DNA of 16,694 nt from CAZMGG01 sp964565715. GTDB lineage: Bacteria > Planctomycetota > UBA1135 > UBA2386. Shown piece by piece: positions 1 through 7,215 of the stretch. The translations under genes were made by a program, and so were the position numbers. Location of the stretch: assembly GCA_964565715.1 (NCBI GenBank), contig CAZMGG010000122.1, forward strand, positions 1-16,694. Reading direction: 5' to 3'. A model generated the notes under the pieces. That model made no database searches, was not told the origin of the DNA, and saw nothing but the letters and a program-made list of their open reading frames with translations. Positions within the stretch are counted from its first letter, which is position 1, and each line of letters opens with the position of its first letter.

Positions 1-545
1 CCCTGCTCGTCGGCCACCGCGATGTAGAGCGCCAGGATCGGGATCACGGCGCCGTTCATGGTCATCGACACCGACACCTCGCCGAGCGGGATGTCGCGGA
101 ACAGGATCCGCATGTCGGCGATCGAGTCGATCGCCACCCCGGCCATGCCGACGTCGCCGGCGACCCGCGGGTGATCGCTGTCGTAGCCGCGGTGGGTGGC
201 GAGGTCGAAGGCGACGCTCAGCCCCTGCTGGCCCTGGGCGAGAGCTTTGCGGTAGAAAGCGTTGGTCTCCTCGGCGGTGGAGAAGCCGGCATACTGCCGC
301 ACGGTCCACGGCCGCGTCGCGTACATCGTCGGATACGGACCGCCGAGGAACGGCGGGATGCCCGGCAGCGAACCACGGTGCGGCAGCCCGTCGGCGTCGT
401 CCTGGGTGTAGAGGGCGCGATGCTCGATGCCCTCCGGCGCGCGCCAGACCGGCACGTCGTCGCCGGCGAGGCCCCGCCAGGCGGCGGTGGTGGCGCGATC
501 GAACTCCGGGAAGCCGTAGGGCAGCTGGGTGAAGTCGGGATTCAC
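1..545 (-). CDS. Methylmalonyl-CoA mutase large (alpha) subunit, N-terminal part, cut by window edge
   Basis: Adenosylcobalamin-dependent enzyme that interconverts (R)-methylmalonyl-CoA and succinyl-CoA in propionate metabolism, in the cytoplasm. The 181 residues visible contain the family's highly conserved substrate-binding barrel entry: PYPTMYATRPWTVRQYAGF (about residues 70-88), then FSTAEETNAFYRKAL, GLSVAFDLATHRGYDSDHPR (109-127), GDVGMAGVAIDSIADM and SVSMTMNGAVIPILALY (158-174). The start is taken as GTG at 545 because the frame has no ATG before the conserved core and this GTG follows the upstream stop by 39 bases; no clear Shine-Dalgarno sequence is seen. The C-terminal barrel and the B12-binding domain lie outside the window, so subunit type (fused B12 domain or not) cannot be judged. 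It is the third gene of a minus-strand run after the WDG-repeat protein and the YfcC carrier. Identity is very secure; the start is less so. Confidence 0.95.
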   Translation of the reverse strand, partial: MNPDFTQLPYGFPEFDRATTAAWRGLAGDDVPVWRAPEGIEHRALYTQDDADGLPHRGSLPGIPPFLGGPYPTMYATRPWTVRQYAGFSTAEETNAFYRKALAQGQQGLSVAFDLATHRGYDSDHPRVAGDVGMAGVAIDSIADMRILFRDIPLGEVSVSMTMNGAVIPILALYIAVADEQ

Positions 546-584
546 AGGGGCGGGCACTGTAGGGGACGTGGCGCGCCAGTTCTC

Positions 585-2243
585 TCAGAAGCCGATCCAC
601 GACGCCACCAGCAGGGCGCCCGTCGCCACCAGGAACAGCTGCAGCAGCAGCGGCACCGCGAAGCGGGCCCACCGTGCGAACGGGATCCGGGCCAGGGCCA
701 GCATGCCCATCAGCAGGGCGTTGGTCGGCACGATCATGTTCATGAAGCCGTCGCCGGTCTGATAGGCGAGCACCGCGGTCTGCCGCGAGACGCCGCACAG
801 GTCGGCCAGCGGCGCCATGATCGGCATGGTGACGTAGGCCTGTCCCGAGCCCGACGGGATGAAGAAGTTGGTGGCGCTCTGCACGCCCAGCATGCCCAGC
901 GACGCCGCGAACGGCCCGGCGCCGGCGATCAGCCCGGCGATGCCGTGGATCACCGTGTCGATCACCTGCCCCTCGTCGAGCACCACCTGGATCGAGCGCG
1001 CCACGCCGATCAGCAGCGCGGTGGTGGTCATCTCGGCGGCGCCGCTGCAGAAGCTGCCGGCGGCGACGTTCGGATGCAGGCGGCCCACCACCGTCGCCGC
1101 CAGCGCCAGGCCGAGGAACACCGCCATCAGCTCGTCGAAGTACCAGTCCCAGCGCGCCACGCCGTACACGAACAGCCCGATCGCCAGGCCGAACAGGCCG
1201 ATCACCAGGAGCCGCGCCGGCGTCACCGCCACGTCCGCCGGCAGCGCGAAGCCCTCCGAGTAGTCGACGTCGGCCACCAGGCTGCGGCCCGGCTCGCGCT
1301 GCACCCTGCGGGCGTAGCGGACGATGTGGGCGATGCCCACCGTCAGCGCCGCCAGCATGTAGAGCACGCGGAAGCCCCAGCCCGAGCCCGGCGCCACCCC
1401 GGCGATGTCCTGGGCGATCAGCACCGTGAACGGATTGAGTGCGGCACAGCCGTAGCCGACCCCGGCGCCGACGTAGACGATGCCGAGCCCGACCACCGCA
1501 TCCATCCGCAGCGCCAGGCTGAGCGTCACCAGCAGCGGCACGAACGGCATGTACTCCTCCGCCATGCCGATGGTGGACGAGCCCACCGCGAACAGCAGCG
1601 TGATGCCGGCGATCAGCAGCACCGGCCGATCGCGGAAGGCGAGGATGGCGCGACCCAGCAGCGCATCGATGGCGCCGGTGGCACGCAGCACGCCGATCAC
1701 GCCGCCGACCACGAACACGAAGAAGATGACGTCGGCGGCGGCGGCGAACCCGCGCGGGATGGCGGTCAGCGCCGCGTGCCACGGCAGCGCCCGGGCTTCG
1801 GCCACCGGCTGATAGCCGCCGGGCACCACCCGGCTCTTGCCGGGCAGGCTCGCCTTCCACGCCGCCAGTTCGGCGGCACCCGGCGGCGTGCCGGTGCGGA
1901 CCCAGCGGTCGAGCAGGGCGCCGACGCCCGCCTCGATGTGGGTGCCGGCCCGCCAGGGCTCGCCGGGCGCCGGCCGGCCCTGTTCCCAGCCCTGCACGGT
2001 GCCCGGGCCGACGCCGAACAGCCGGCCCACCGCGGCGTGATCGAGCTGTCGTTCGGCGCGGGCCGCCGCCAGCCGCTGCCGCAGCGGCGCCTCGCCCGCC
2101 TGCTCCACGTAGGTCGTACCGCGGGACGGCAGCGGCTCCCGTTCATAGCGGCCCTTCGGCAGCGCGTAGGTCAGCACCTGACCGAGCACCACCATGGCGA
2201 AGATCAGGACGAGCGAATGCGGGAAGCGGCTCGGCTGGTTCAC
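585..2243 (-). CDS. YfcC-family membrane carrier (DcuC-like superfamily) with an inserted helix-turn-helix-like block
   Basis: Inner-membrane carrier of the YfcC/DcuC/arginine-ornithine antiporter superfamily; the substrate is unknown and could be a dicarboxylate, an amino acid or another organic anion. The protein has 552 residues and starts with GTG at 2243, chosen because FPHSLVLIFAMVVLGQVLTY (7-26) is the usual first membrane helix and there is no ATG at this junction. Further family marks are VVPGGYQPV (about 139-147), AIPRGFAAAADVIFFVFVVG, GVLRATGAIDALLGRAI, SSTIGMAEEYMPFVPLLVTL, VGYGCAALNPFTVLIAQDIA, and the C-terminal FFIPSGSGQAYVTMPIMAPL followed by YQTGDGFMNMIVPTNALLMG. About eleven or twelve hydrophobic segments are visible. 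Unusually, residues about 42-138 interrupt the short loop that normally joins the GRYER and VVPG motifs; they include an XRE-like helix-turn-helix (separate entry). The gene sits 41 bases after the WDG-repeat protein and 39 before the mutase gene, so co-transcription is likely. Confidence 0.9.
   Translation of the reverse strand: MNQPSRFPHSLVLIFAMVVLGQVLTYALPKGRYEREPLPSRGTTYVEQAGEAPLRQRLAAARAERQLDHAAVGRLFGVGPGTVQGWEQGRPAPGEPWRAGTHIEAGVGALLDRWVRTGTPPGAAELAAWKASLPGKSRVVPGGYQPVAEARALPWHAALTAIPRGFAAAADVIFFVFVVGGVIGVLRATGAIDALLGRAILAFRDRPVLLIAGITLLFAVGSSTIGMAEEYMPFVPLLVTLSLALRMDAVVGLGIVYVGAGVGYGCAALNPFTVLIAQDIAGVAPGSGWGFRVLYMLAALTVGIAHIVRYARRVQREPGRSLVADVDYSEGFALPADVAVTPARLLVIGLFGLAIGLFVYGVARWDWYFDELMAVFLGLALAATVVGRLHPNVAAGSFCSGAAEMTTTALLIGVARSIQVVLDEGQVIDTVIHGIAGLIAGAGPFAASLGMLGVQSATNFFIPSGSGQAYVTMPIMAPLADLCGVSRQTAVLAYQTGDGFMNMIVPTNALLMGMLALARIPFARWARFAVPLLLQLFLVATGALLVASWIGF
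1902..2084 (-). other. XRE-like helix-turn-helix module inside the carrier
   Basis: Residues about 54-114 of the carrier read as a Cro/C1-type helix-turn-helix: LRQRLAAARAERQLDHAAV gives helices 1 and 2, GRLFGVGPGTVQGWEQGR gives the turn and the recognition helix with the typical W-E-x-G ending, and IEAGVGALLDRWVRTG resembles the last helix. The frame is continuous with membrane helices on both sides, so it is an insertion and not a separate gene. Its position after the first membrane helix may place it on either face of the membrane. DNA binding is not shown; the fold could serve as a protein-binding module. Confidence 0.6.
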
Positions 2244-2284
2244 CGGCCCATGATGACGCAAGCGGCGCCGCCGGGCGACGCCGA

Positions 2285-4351
2285 TCAGTCGCCGATCCGC
2301 ACCCGCAGCGCCGCCGAACCGGCCAGCGCGCTGCCCTGCATGGTCCAGCCCTGGGCGTGGACCAGCAGCCCGCGCAGGGCCAGATCCGCCGGGATCGGGG
2401 CGGCGACGCTGGCCAGCCCCGACGGCAGCGCGACCGTGAACGCCGTGGTGCCGTTGCCGACCAGCGCGGTGCAGCCGTTCGGCATGGGATTGGCCGCGGC
2501 CTGCAGATCGACCACCAGCAGGAACGGCGCCGCCGCCGGCAGCACCGCGGTGAAGGCGAAGCCGGGCGTGCCGATCCGCGGCACGCCGCGATGGCTCAAC
2601 CGCGGCACCGGCTGGCCGCAGCCGACGCCGATGGTCTCGCTGCCGGCGGGCACGATCGCCAGGACGCTGGTGCGGTCCCGGCTGATCGCCTGCAGCGTGC
2701 CGCGCACGGGGTCCAGCTCGAAGGTGAGCGGGTCGTTCCACGGCGGCGGCAGCGCGAACCAGCCCCGACCGGGCAGCCACGCCGCGCTGGCGCCGGCGCC
2801 GGTCGTCGCGTCACGGCCGAGGACCACCGGCGCGCCGGTGGTCGGGTCATAGCCCATGTGGAAGCCCGACGTCGGGCTCATGCCCGGCACCGGCGGCGCC
2901 TCCGGCTGCCACGCGCCGTTCCAGCGCCACAGCTCGATGCTCTGCCCCACCCCCTTGGCCGCCATGATGTCGCCGGTGCCGGACAGCATGGCCACCATGC
3001 GGGTGCTGCCGCCCGGCGGTGCCACCGGCGTCGTCAGTTGGACCCACTGGCCGGTGTTCCAGCGCCAGGTGTCACGCAACTCCTGCTGCCTTGCATCGAA
3101 GCCGCCGTGCAGCAGGACGCCGCCGCCATTGAGGTCCGTCGCGAGACCGTGGCCGTAACGTGCCGGCGGCGCCACCGCCGCCGACAGCAGGGTCCAGGTG
3201 CTGCCGTCCCAGCGCCGCGTCTCGGCGTTGACCGGCAGGGGGAACTGGAGCCAGCTGCTCAACCCGCCGAACAGGACGCAGCCCTGGCCGTCGTGGGCGA
3301 ACCCGGAGCCCATCACCAGAGGCGGCGCGGCGCCGACGCGTTGCCAGCCCATGCCGTCGCCTTCCCATGTGCCGGTCTCCGTCACCCGCACGGTGCGCAG
3401 GCGGACCCAGTCCATGGCGCTCTGCAGGGGTGCCGGGGCCGCCTCCTGCACCACCTGCCAGTCGGCGCCGGTCCAGCGCCATTGCCGGCCCTGCAGCTGC
3501 CCGCCGAGCATCAGGAGCTGGCCGCGGCTGCGGTCGAAGACCAGGTGGAAGTCGTCCGCCTGCGGCACGTTGGTGGGACTCTGCACGGTCCAGCCGCTGC
3601 CATCCCAGAGCGACGTCAGCCGCCCCGCCATGTCGAACAGGACCATCTGACCACGGCTCTCGTCGTAGCCCAGGGCGTCCGACGCGAACACCACGCCGCC
3701 GTTCGTCCTCAGCGCCGACGGCAATGGCCACGTCCGCCACGCCGTGCCGTCCCATTCCCAGGTGGCGCCGTGGTGGGACGTGCCGCGCTCACCCACCAGC
3801 ACCAGCCGCCGTCGCTGCGGATCGGCGGCGTAGAGCCCGCGCAGCCCGGCGGGGCGGTTGGTGGCGAGCGGCTGCCAGCCGCCGTTGCGCCAGGTCCAGC
3901 TGGCGGTGCCGGTGACGGCGGTGTCCATCAGCAGCAGCGAATCGAGGGCAGGGTCGGCGGCCAGGGCGCAGGGCCAGGTCGGCGCGGGGCCACGGTCGTG
4001 CCACATCTGCCCGTCCCAGCCCATGGTGCGGACGTTGCCGAAGCTGCCGATGTCCATGATCACCACCACCTGACCGCTGTGTCGATCGAACACCGGCCCG
4101 GTCCGGTGCGTCACCAGCGTCGCCGGTACCAGGCCAGCCTGCGCCCAGCCCAGCCCATCCCATTCGTACACGATGCGGCCGCTGAACATCACCGCCCGCA
4201 GCCGGTGCGGGTCATAGGCGACCCCGTTCAGGTGGTCGGGATCGGGATTGGGCGTGCGGTCGACCCAGGCCTGGGCGGGGAGGCCGCCGTGCGGGGCCAG
4301 GGACAGGAACAGGGCGACGGCGAGACCGGACGGTGCGCTGGCAGGCGACAT
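2285..4351 (-). CDS. Secreted WDG-repeat (kelch-like beta-propeller) protein with planctomycete-type C-terminal domain
   Basis: The 688-residue product has a signal peptide (hydrophobic LAVALFLSLAPHGG, probable cleavage after LPAQA near residue 27) and no enzyme motif that I recognise. About ten spaced W-x-W-D/N-G-x-x-W units follow, such as YEWDGLGW, GWDGQMWHD, WEWDGTAWR, LWDGSGWT, RRWDGSTWT and LWRWNGAW, alternating with phrases like VVFASDALGYDESRGQMVLFD. This is the pattern of kelch-like propeller blades. Residues about 575-688 form a separate end domain beginning GVGCGQPVPRL. The start at 4351 is preceded by GGAG seven bases upstream on the coding strand and gives the clean signal peptide; longer readings lack one. 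It is probably exported and may bind a ligand or partner at the cell surface. It is first in the minus-strand run and divergent from the radical SAM gene. The function is unknown. Confidence 0.85.
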   Translation of the reverse strand: MSPASAPSGLAVALFLSLAPHGGLPAQAWVDRTPNPDPDHLNGVAYDPHRLRAVMFSGRIVYEWDGLGWAQAGLVPATLVTHRTGPVFDRHSGQVVVIMDIGSFGNVRTMGWDGQMWHDRGPAPTWPCALAADPALDSLLLMDTAVTGTASWTWRNGGWQPLATNRPAGLRGLYAADPQRRRLVLVGERGTSHHGATWEWDGTAWRTWPLPSALRTNGGVVFASDALGYDESRGQMVLFDMAGRLTSLWDGSGWTVQSPTNVPQADDFHLVFDRSRGQLLMLGGQLQGRQWRWTGADWQVVQEAAPAPLQSAMDWVRLRTVRVTETGTWEGDGMGWQRVGAAPPLVMGSGFAHDGQGCVLFGGLSSWLQFPLPVNAETRRWDGSTWTLLSAAVAPPARYGHGLATDLNGGGVLLHGGFDARQQELRDTWRWNTGQWVQLTTPVAPPGGSTRMVAMLSGTGDIMAAKGVGQSIELWRWNGAWQPEAPPVPGMSPTSGFHMGYDPTTGAPVVLGRDATTGAGASAAWLPGRGWFALPPPWNDPLTFELDPVRGTLQAISRDRTSVLAIVPAGSETIGVGCGQPVPRLSHRGVPRIGTPGFAFTAVLPAAAPFLLVVDLQAAANPMPNGCTALVGNGTTAFTVALPSGLASVAAPIPADLALRGLLVHAQGWTMQGSALAGSAALRVRIGD

Positions 4352-4389
4352 GGGCAGGCTCCGCGGGCAGGGGGTCGGAGGGGCAGCGC

Positions 4390-4417
4390 AGGATAGCTGC
4401 CGGCCGCCCGAGGTAAC
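4390..4417 (-). promoter_or_regulatory. Possible promoter for the WDG-repeat protein operon
   Basis: On the minus strand TATCCT (4395-4390) lies about 39 bases before the start codon, with GTTACC 16 bases further upstream as a weak -35. The 154-base gap 4352-4505 between divergent genes must contain start signals for both sides. I see no convincing promoter for the radical SAM gene in it. Confidence 0.25.
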
Positions 4418-4487
4418 CCCGCCGGCCCGGCCATCGCACCGGCCCTTCGCCACCGCCCCGCGGCCAGGACCGGTTCCCTGCCGATCC

Positions 4488-4493
4488 AGGAGG
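4488..4493 (+). promoter_or_regulatory. Shine-Dalgarno AGGAGG of the radical SAM gene
   Basis: A full AGGAGG lies 12 bases before ATG 4506. It supports that start over the longer open frame that begins at 4248 inside the divergent gene. Confidence 0.7.
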
Positions 4494-4505
4494 CGGAAAT
4501 CCCGC

Positions 4506-5699
4506 ATGACGCCCACCGTCGTCGATCGCCGCGTGCTGGATGGCTGGCCCGCCGAACTGGCGGCGCTGCCGTTCGGCAGCCCCGAGTTCAAGGCCGCCAA
4601 CGCCCGGCTCGCCCTCGAGGACCAGGAACACTGCTCGCCGGTGGCCCGCGCCATGCCCACCTGGATCAACCTGACCAGCACCACGGTCTGCAACCTGCGG
4701 TGCTTCATGTGCAACCAGGCGCTCGACCCGGACATGCCCAAGCTGATGATGGACGAGGATGTCTATCAGAAGGTCGTGCGCGAGCTGTATCCCTACGCGA
4801 AGACCATGCAGCTCTCGGCGTTCGGCGAGCCGCTGATGACGCCGAAGATGGGGCAGAAGCTCGACGACCTCGAGCGCTGGGGCCTCAAGCTGGAGATGGT
4901 CACCAATGGCACCCTGATGATGCGGGAGTCGCAGTTCCGCGAGCAGCTCCTGCGCTGCCTGGAGCTGGTGACCTTCTCGATGGACGGCGCCACCAAGGAC
5001 ACCTACGAGTCGGTGCGCCACGGCGCCGCCTACGACGAGGTGGTCGGCAACATCACGCGCTTCGCCGACAAGCGGCTGGAGCTGCCGGTGGCGCAGCGTC
5101 CGCGGATGAACTTCAACTACATCCTGATGAAGCGGACCGTCGCCGAGGCGCCGCGCTTCGTCGAGATGGTGAAGCGGTGGGGCGGCGACGAGATCGTCTT
5201 CAACCACCTGGTGACCTTCCATCCGAGCCTGGTGGGGGAGTCGCTCAACTACTGCCGCGCCTACGCCAATGAATGGCAGGCGCGGACCCGCGAGGTGGCC
5301 AACGCGCTGGGCGTGAAGATCTCCATCCCGCCGGACTTCGCCGATCTGCGCGATCCGGAGCTGCCGGGGACGGCGGTGGTTGCGCCGGTGGCGGCCGCTG
5401 CGGCGCCGGCGCCGCGCAAGGCCCAGCCGCGGCCCTGCGGCCCGCCGCCCATCAAGTGCTGGTTCCTCTGGCAGCGGGTCTACATCTCGCCGATCGGCGA
5501 CGTGGTGCCGTGCTGCGTGGCGGGCATGCCGAACTTCGGGCAGATGCGGGACACGCCGTTCTGGGACATCTGGAACGGGCCCACCTACCAGGACTACCGG
5601 CGGCAGGTGTTCACCAGCGCGCCGATGGGGAAGTGCCGGACCTGCTACCTGATCTGGCCGAACGCCGAGCTGGCCGGGACCGAGGGGTTCGAGTACTGA
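4506..5699 (+). CDS. Radical SAM enzyme with SPASM-type C-terminal iron-sulfur domain
   Basis: The 397-residue product is a cytoplasmic S-adenosylmethionine radical enzyme. The cluster motif CNLRCFMC (C62, C66, C69) has standard CX3CX2C spacing. SAFGEPL (about 104-110) is the GE-type SAM-binding strand, followed by VTNGTLM and the strand VTFSMDGATKDTYESVRHG. The C-terminal part has IKCW, ISPIGDVVPCCVAG, FWDIWNG and GKCRTCYLIWP, a typical SPASM cysteine set that would hold auxiliary clusters. An Ala/Pro-rich linker (about 289-316) separates core and SPASM domain. SPASM proteins often modify peptides or proteins, but some act on small molecules; no precursor peptide gene is visible nearby and the substrate is unknown. 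It is transcribed alone, divergent from the minus-strand block, and the next gene begins 137 bases later. Confidence 0.9.
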   Translation: MTPTVVDRRVLDGWPAELAALPFGSPEFKAANARLALEDQEHCSPVARAMPTWINLTSTTVCNLRCFMCNQALDPDMPKLMMDEDVYQKVVRELYPYAKTMQLSAFGEPLMTPKMGQKLDDLERWGLKLEMVTNGTLMMRESQFREQLLRCLELVTFSMDGATKDTYESVRHGAAYDEVVGNITRFADKRLELPVAQRPRMNFNYILMKRTVAEAPRFVEMVKRWGGDEIVFNHLVTFHPSLVGESLNYCRAYANEWQARTREVANALGVKISIPPDFADLRDPELPGTAVVAPVAAAAAPAPRKAQPRPCGPPPIKCWFLWQRVYISPIGDVVPCCVAGMPNFGQMRDTPFWDIWNGPTYQDYRRQVFTSAPMGKCRTCYLIWPNAELAGTEGFEY

Positions 5700-5705
5700 G
5701 CGCGC

Positions 5706-5722
5706 GGGCCCGGCGAGGGCCC
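5706..5722 (+). terminator. Short GC hairpin after the radical SAM gene
   Basis: GGGCCC, loop GGCGA, GGGCCC lies seven bases after the stop codon. The stem is only six pairs and no T-run follows, so a terminator role is uncertain. Confidence 0.25.
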
Positions 5723-5738
5723 CGGCGGCGGACGGTGC

Positions 5739-5767
5739 TGGTCGCGAGCGCCAGCCCCGGGTAGTCT
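5739..5767 (+). promoter_or_regulatory. Possible promoter of the second WDG/kelch-like operon
   Basis: TAGTCT (5762-5767) could be a -10 element about 70 bases before the start, with a poor -35 (TGGTCG) 17 bases upstream of it. The gap 5700-5836 holds nothing else recognisable except the hairpin above and the ribosome site GAGGAG at 5824-5829. Confidence 0.2.
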
Positions 5768-5836
5768 CCGCTCCTCGCGCAGGCCGGATCCTCGCCGCAT
5801 CGACGGGGACGCCTGCGCCCGACGAGGAGATGGTCC

Positions 5837-7210
5837 ATGCGGCGTCGATGGAACCAGGCGGTGCTGGTGGCGGCGATCCTGCTGTCGCTCCCGGGTGTTC
5901 GTGCGTTGGCACAGGTTGGTTGGGAGCCCCTGCGACCCGACCCCAATCGCCGATCCCAGGGAGGCGACTACTATGCGTATCACCCGGGGCTCGACTGCAT
6001 CCTGCTCATCGAGCAGAGCGTGACCAAGGGCCTCCCGTACTCGAGCTGCTACTACTACCCGAGTGGTTTCTCCCTGAACTACCTCCGGGATGGCGTCGCC
6101 TTCCATCGCGCCTCCAACCAGCTCATCGCAGTGAACTACGCCAGCACGGCCCGTTGGAGCGGGACGGCCTGGGTGACCCTGGCGACCCACAACCCTGCTC
6201 TCCGGGTTCACCGGGTGGCCGCCCATGCCGGGCGGGGCACCGTGATGGTGTTCGGCGGAACCGACCAGGCCAACCTCGACAACAACAACCAGCTGTACGA
6301 ATGGGATGGCGTCCGCTGGCGCCTTGTCCCCACCACGGTGCGGCCGCCGCTGGCCTGGGACATCGGTGGCGAGTGGATCTACATGGGGATGGCCTACGAT
6401 CCCCGGCGGGACAAGCTGGTCCTCTGCGACTACGGCTACTACGACTGGAACTACAGCCGGATGAGCGTGGTTCTGCCGCGGATGTGGGAGTGGGACGCCG
6501 CCAGTGGTTGGGTCAACGTCCCGGTGCAGGGCACCAGTACCCAGCAGGCGAGCCTCTACTACGACACCCGCCGGGGATCGCTGATGCGCGTCGATGGAAC
6601 GGGGCTGGTCTCGGAGTGGCGCGGTGGACCAGCCTGGCAGTCACGGCTGACGGCATCGTTCCAATACGTCAGCCAGCGCGGCGTGTGGCATCCGCGTCAC
6701 GGTCGCTACTACACGGACATCTACTTCCCGAGCATGTCGCCGTACTACAACGGCACCTACCAGACCTACCACCTCGGAACCATCGACGAGGCTGGGTTCG
6801 AGAGTCTGGGCCTGGGCTGCCCGGGCGCCCTCGGCCAGCCCAGCCTGGGTCTCACCCGGGAATGGACGCGGGCCTGGATGGGGCAGTCGCTGTCGATCGA
6901 CCTCACCAATCTGCCCCAATCGACGGGCCTGGTTGCCGTCGGCTGGTCCGGTCGGCGCACTGGCGGGGTGAACCTGCCGCTCGGTCTCGCGCCCTACGGG
7001 ATGCCGGGGTGCTCGCTGCGCGTCGCGCCGGACGTCATCTACGCCGTCTCCGGGAGCGCCGGCACCGCCACCCTGACCATGCCCGTGCCGATGAACAACG
7101 CGCTGCTCGGCGTCGCCGTCTACCAGCAGGGCTTCGCGTTCGATCCCGCCGCCAACGCCGCCGGACTCGTCGCCAGCAACTCGGTGCGTCACACCGTAGG
7201 CAGGCTGTGA
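5837..7210 (+). CDS. Secreted kelch-like protein with planctomycete-type C-terminal domain
   Basis: The 457-residue product begins with a signal peptide (MRRRWNQAVLVAAILLSLPG, probable cleavage near VRALAQ). GAGGAG seven bases before ATG 5837 supports the start. The middle has blade-like units with W-D-G or similar cores: ARWSGTAW, YEWDGVRWRLV, MWEWDAASGW and SEWRGGPAW, each near phrases such as MAYDPRRDKLVLCDYG. The last 133 residues or so form a separate domain beginning GLGCPGALGQPSLGL and including LPLGLAPYGMPGCSLRV, FDPAANAAGLVASNSV. It is related in plan to the other WDG protein in this window but has fewer blades. It is probably exported to the periplasm or surface; no enzymatic residues are apparent. 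It is the first gene of a three-gene plus-strand run, and the next start is five bases after its stop. Confidence 0.85.
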   Translation: MRRRWNQAVLVAAILLSLPGVRALAQVGWEPLRPDPNRRSQGGDYYAYHPGLDCILLIEQSVTKGLPYSSCYYYPSGFSLNYLRDGVAFHRASNQLIAVNYASTARWSGTAWVTLATHNPALRVHRVAAHAGRGTVMVFGGTDQANLDNNNQLYEWDGVRWRLVPTTVRPPLAWDIGGEWIYMGMAYDPRRDKLVLCDYGYYDWNYSRMSVVLPRMWEWDAASGWVNVPVQGTSTQQASLYYDTRRGSLMRVDGTGLVSEWRGGPAWQSRLTASFQYVSQRGVWHPRHGRYYTDIYFPSMSPYYNGTYQTYHLGTIDEAGFESLGLGCPGALGQPSLGLTREWTRAWMGQSLSIDLTNLPQSTGLVAVGWSGRRTGGVNLPLGLAPYGMPGCSLRVAPDVIYAVSGSAGTATLTMPVPMNNALLGVAVYQQGFAFDPAANAAGLVASNSVRHTVGRL

Positions 7211-7215
7211 CCGCC

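Noticed and set aside
171..2852. Long plus-strand open frame of 893 codons opposite the carrier gene
   Set aside because: Its translation is rich in Arg, His, Gln and Gly with no domain or hydrophobic pattern, while the opposite strand gives clear YfcC and mutase motifs. It is an antisense shadow of GC-rich codons.
4228..5912. Minus-strand open frame over the radical SAM gene
   Set aside because: His/Arg/Gln-rich shadow; the plus strand has the CX3CX2C and SPASM cysteines and a full AGGAGG ribosome site.
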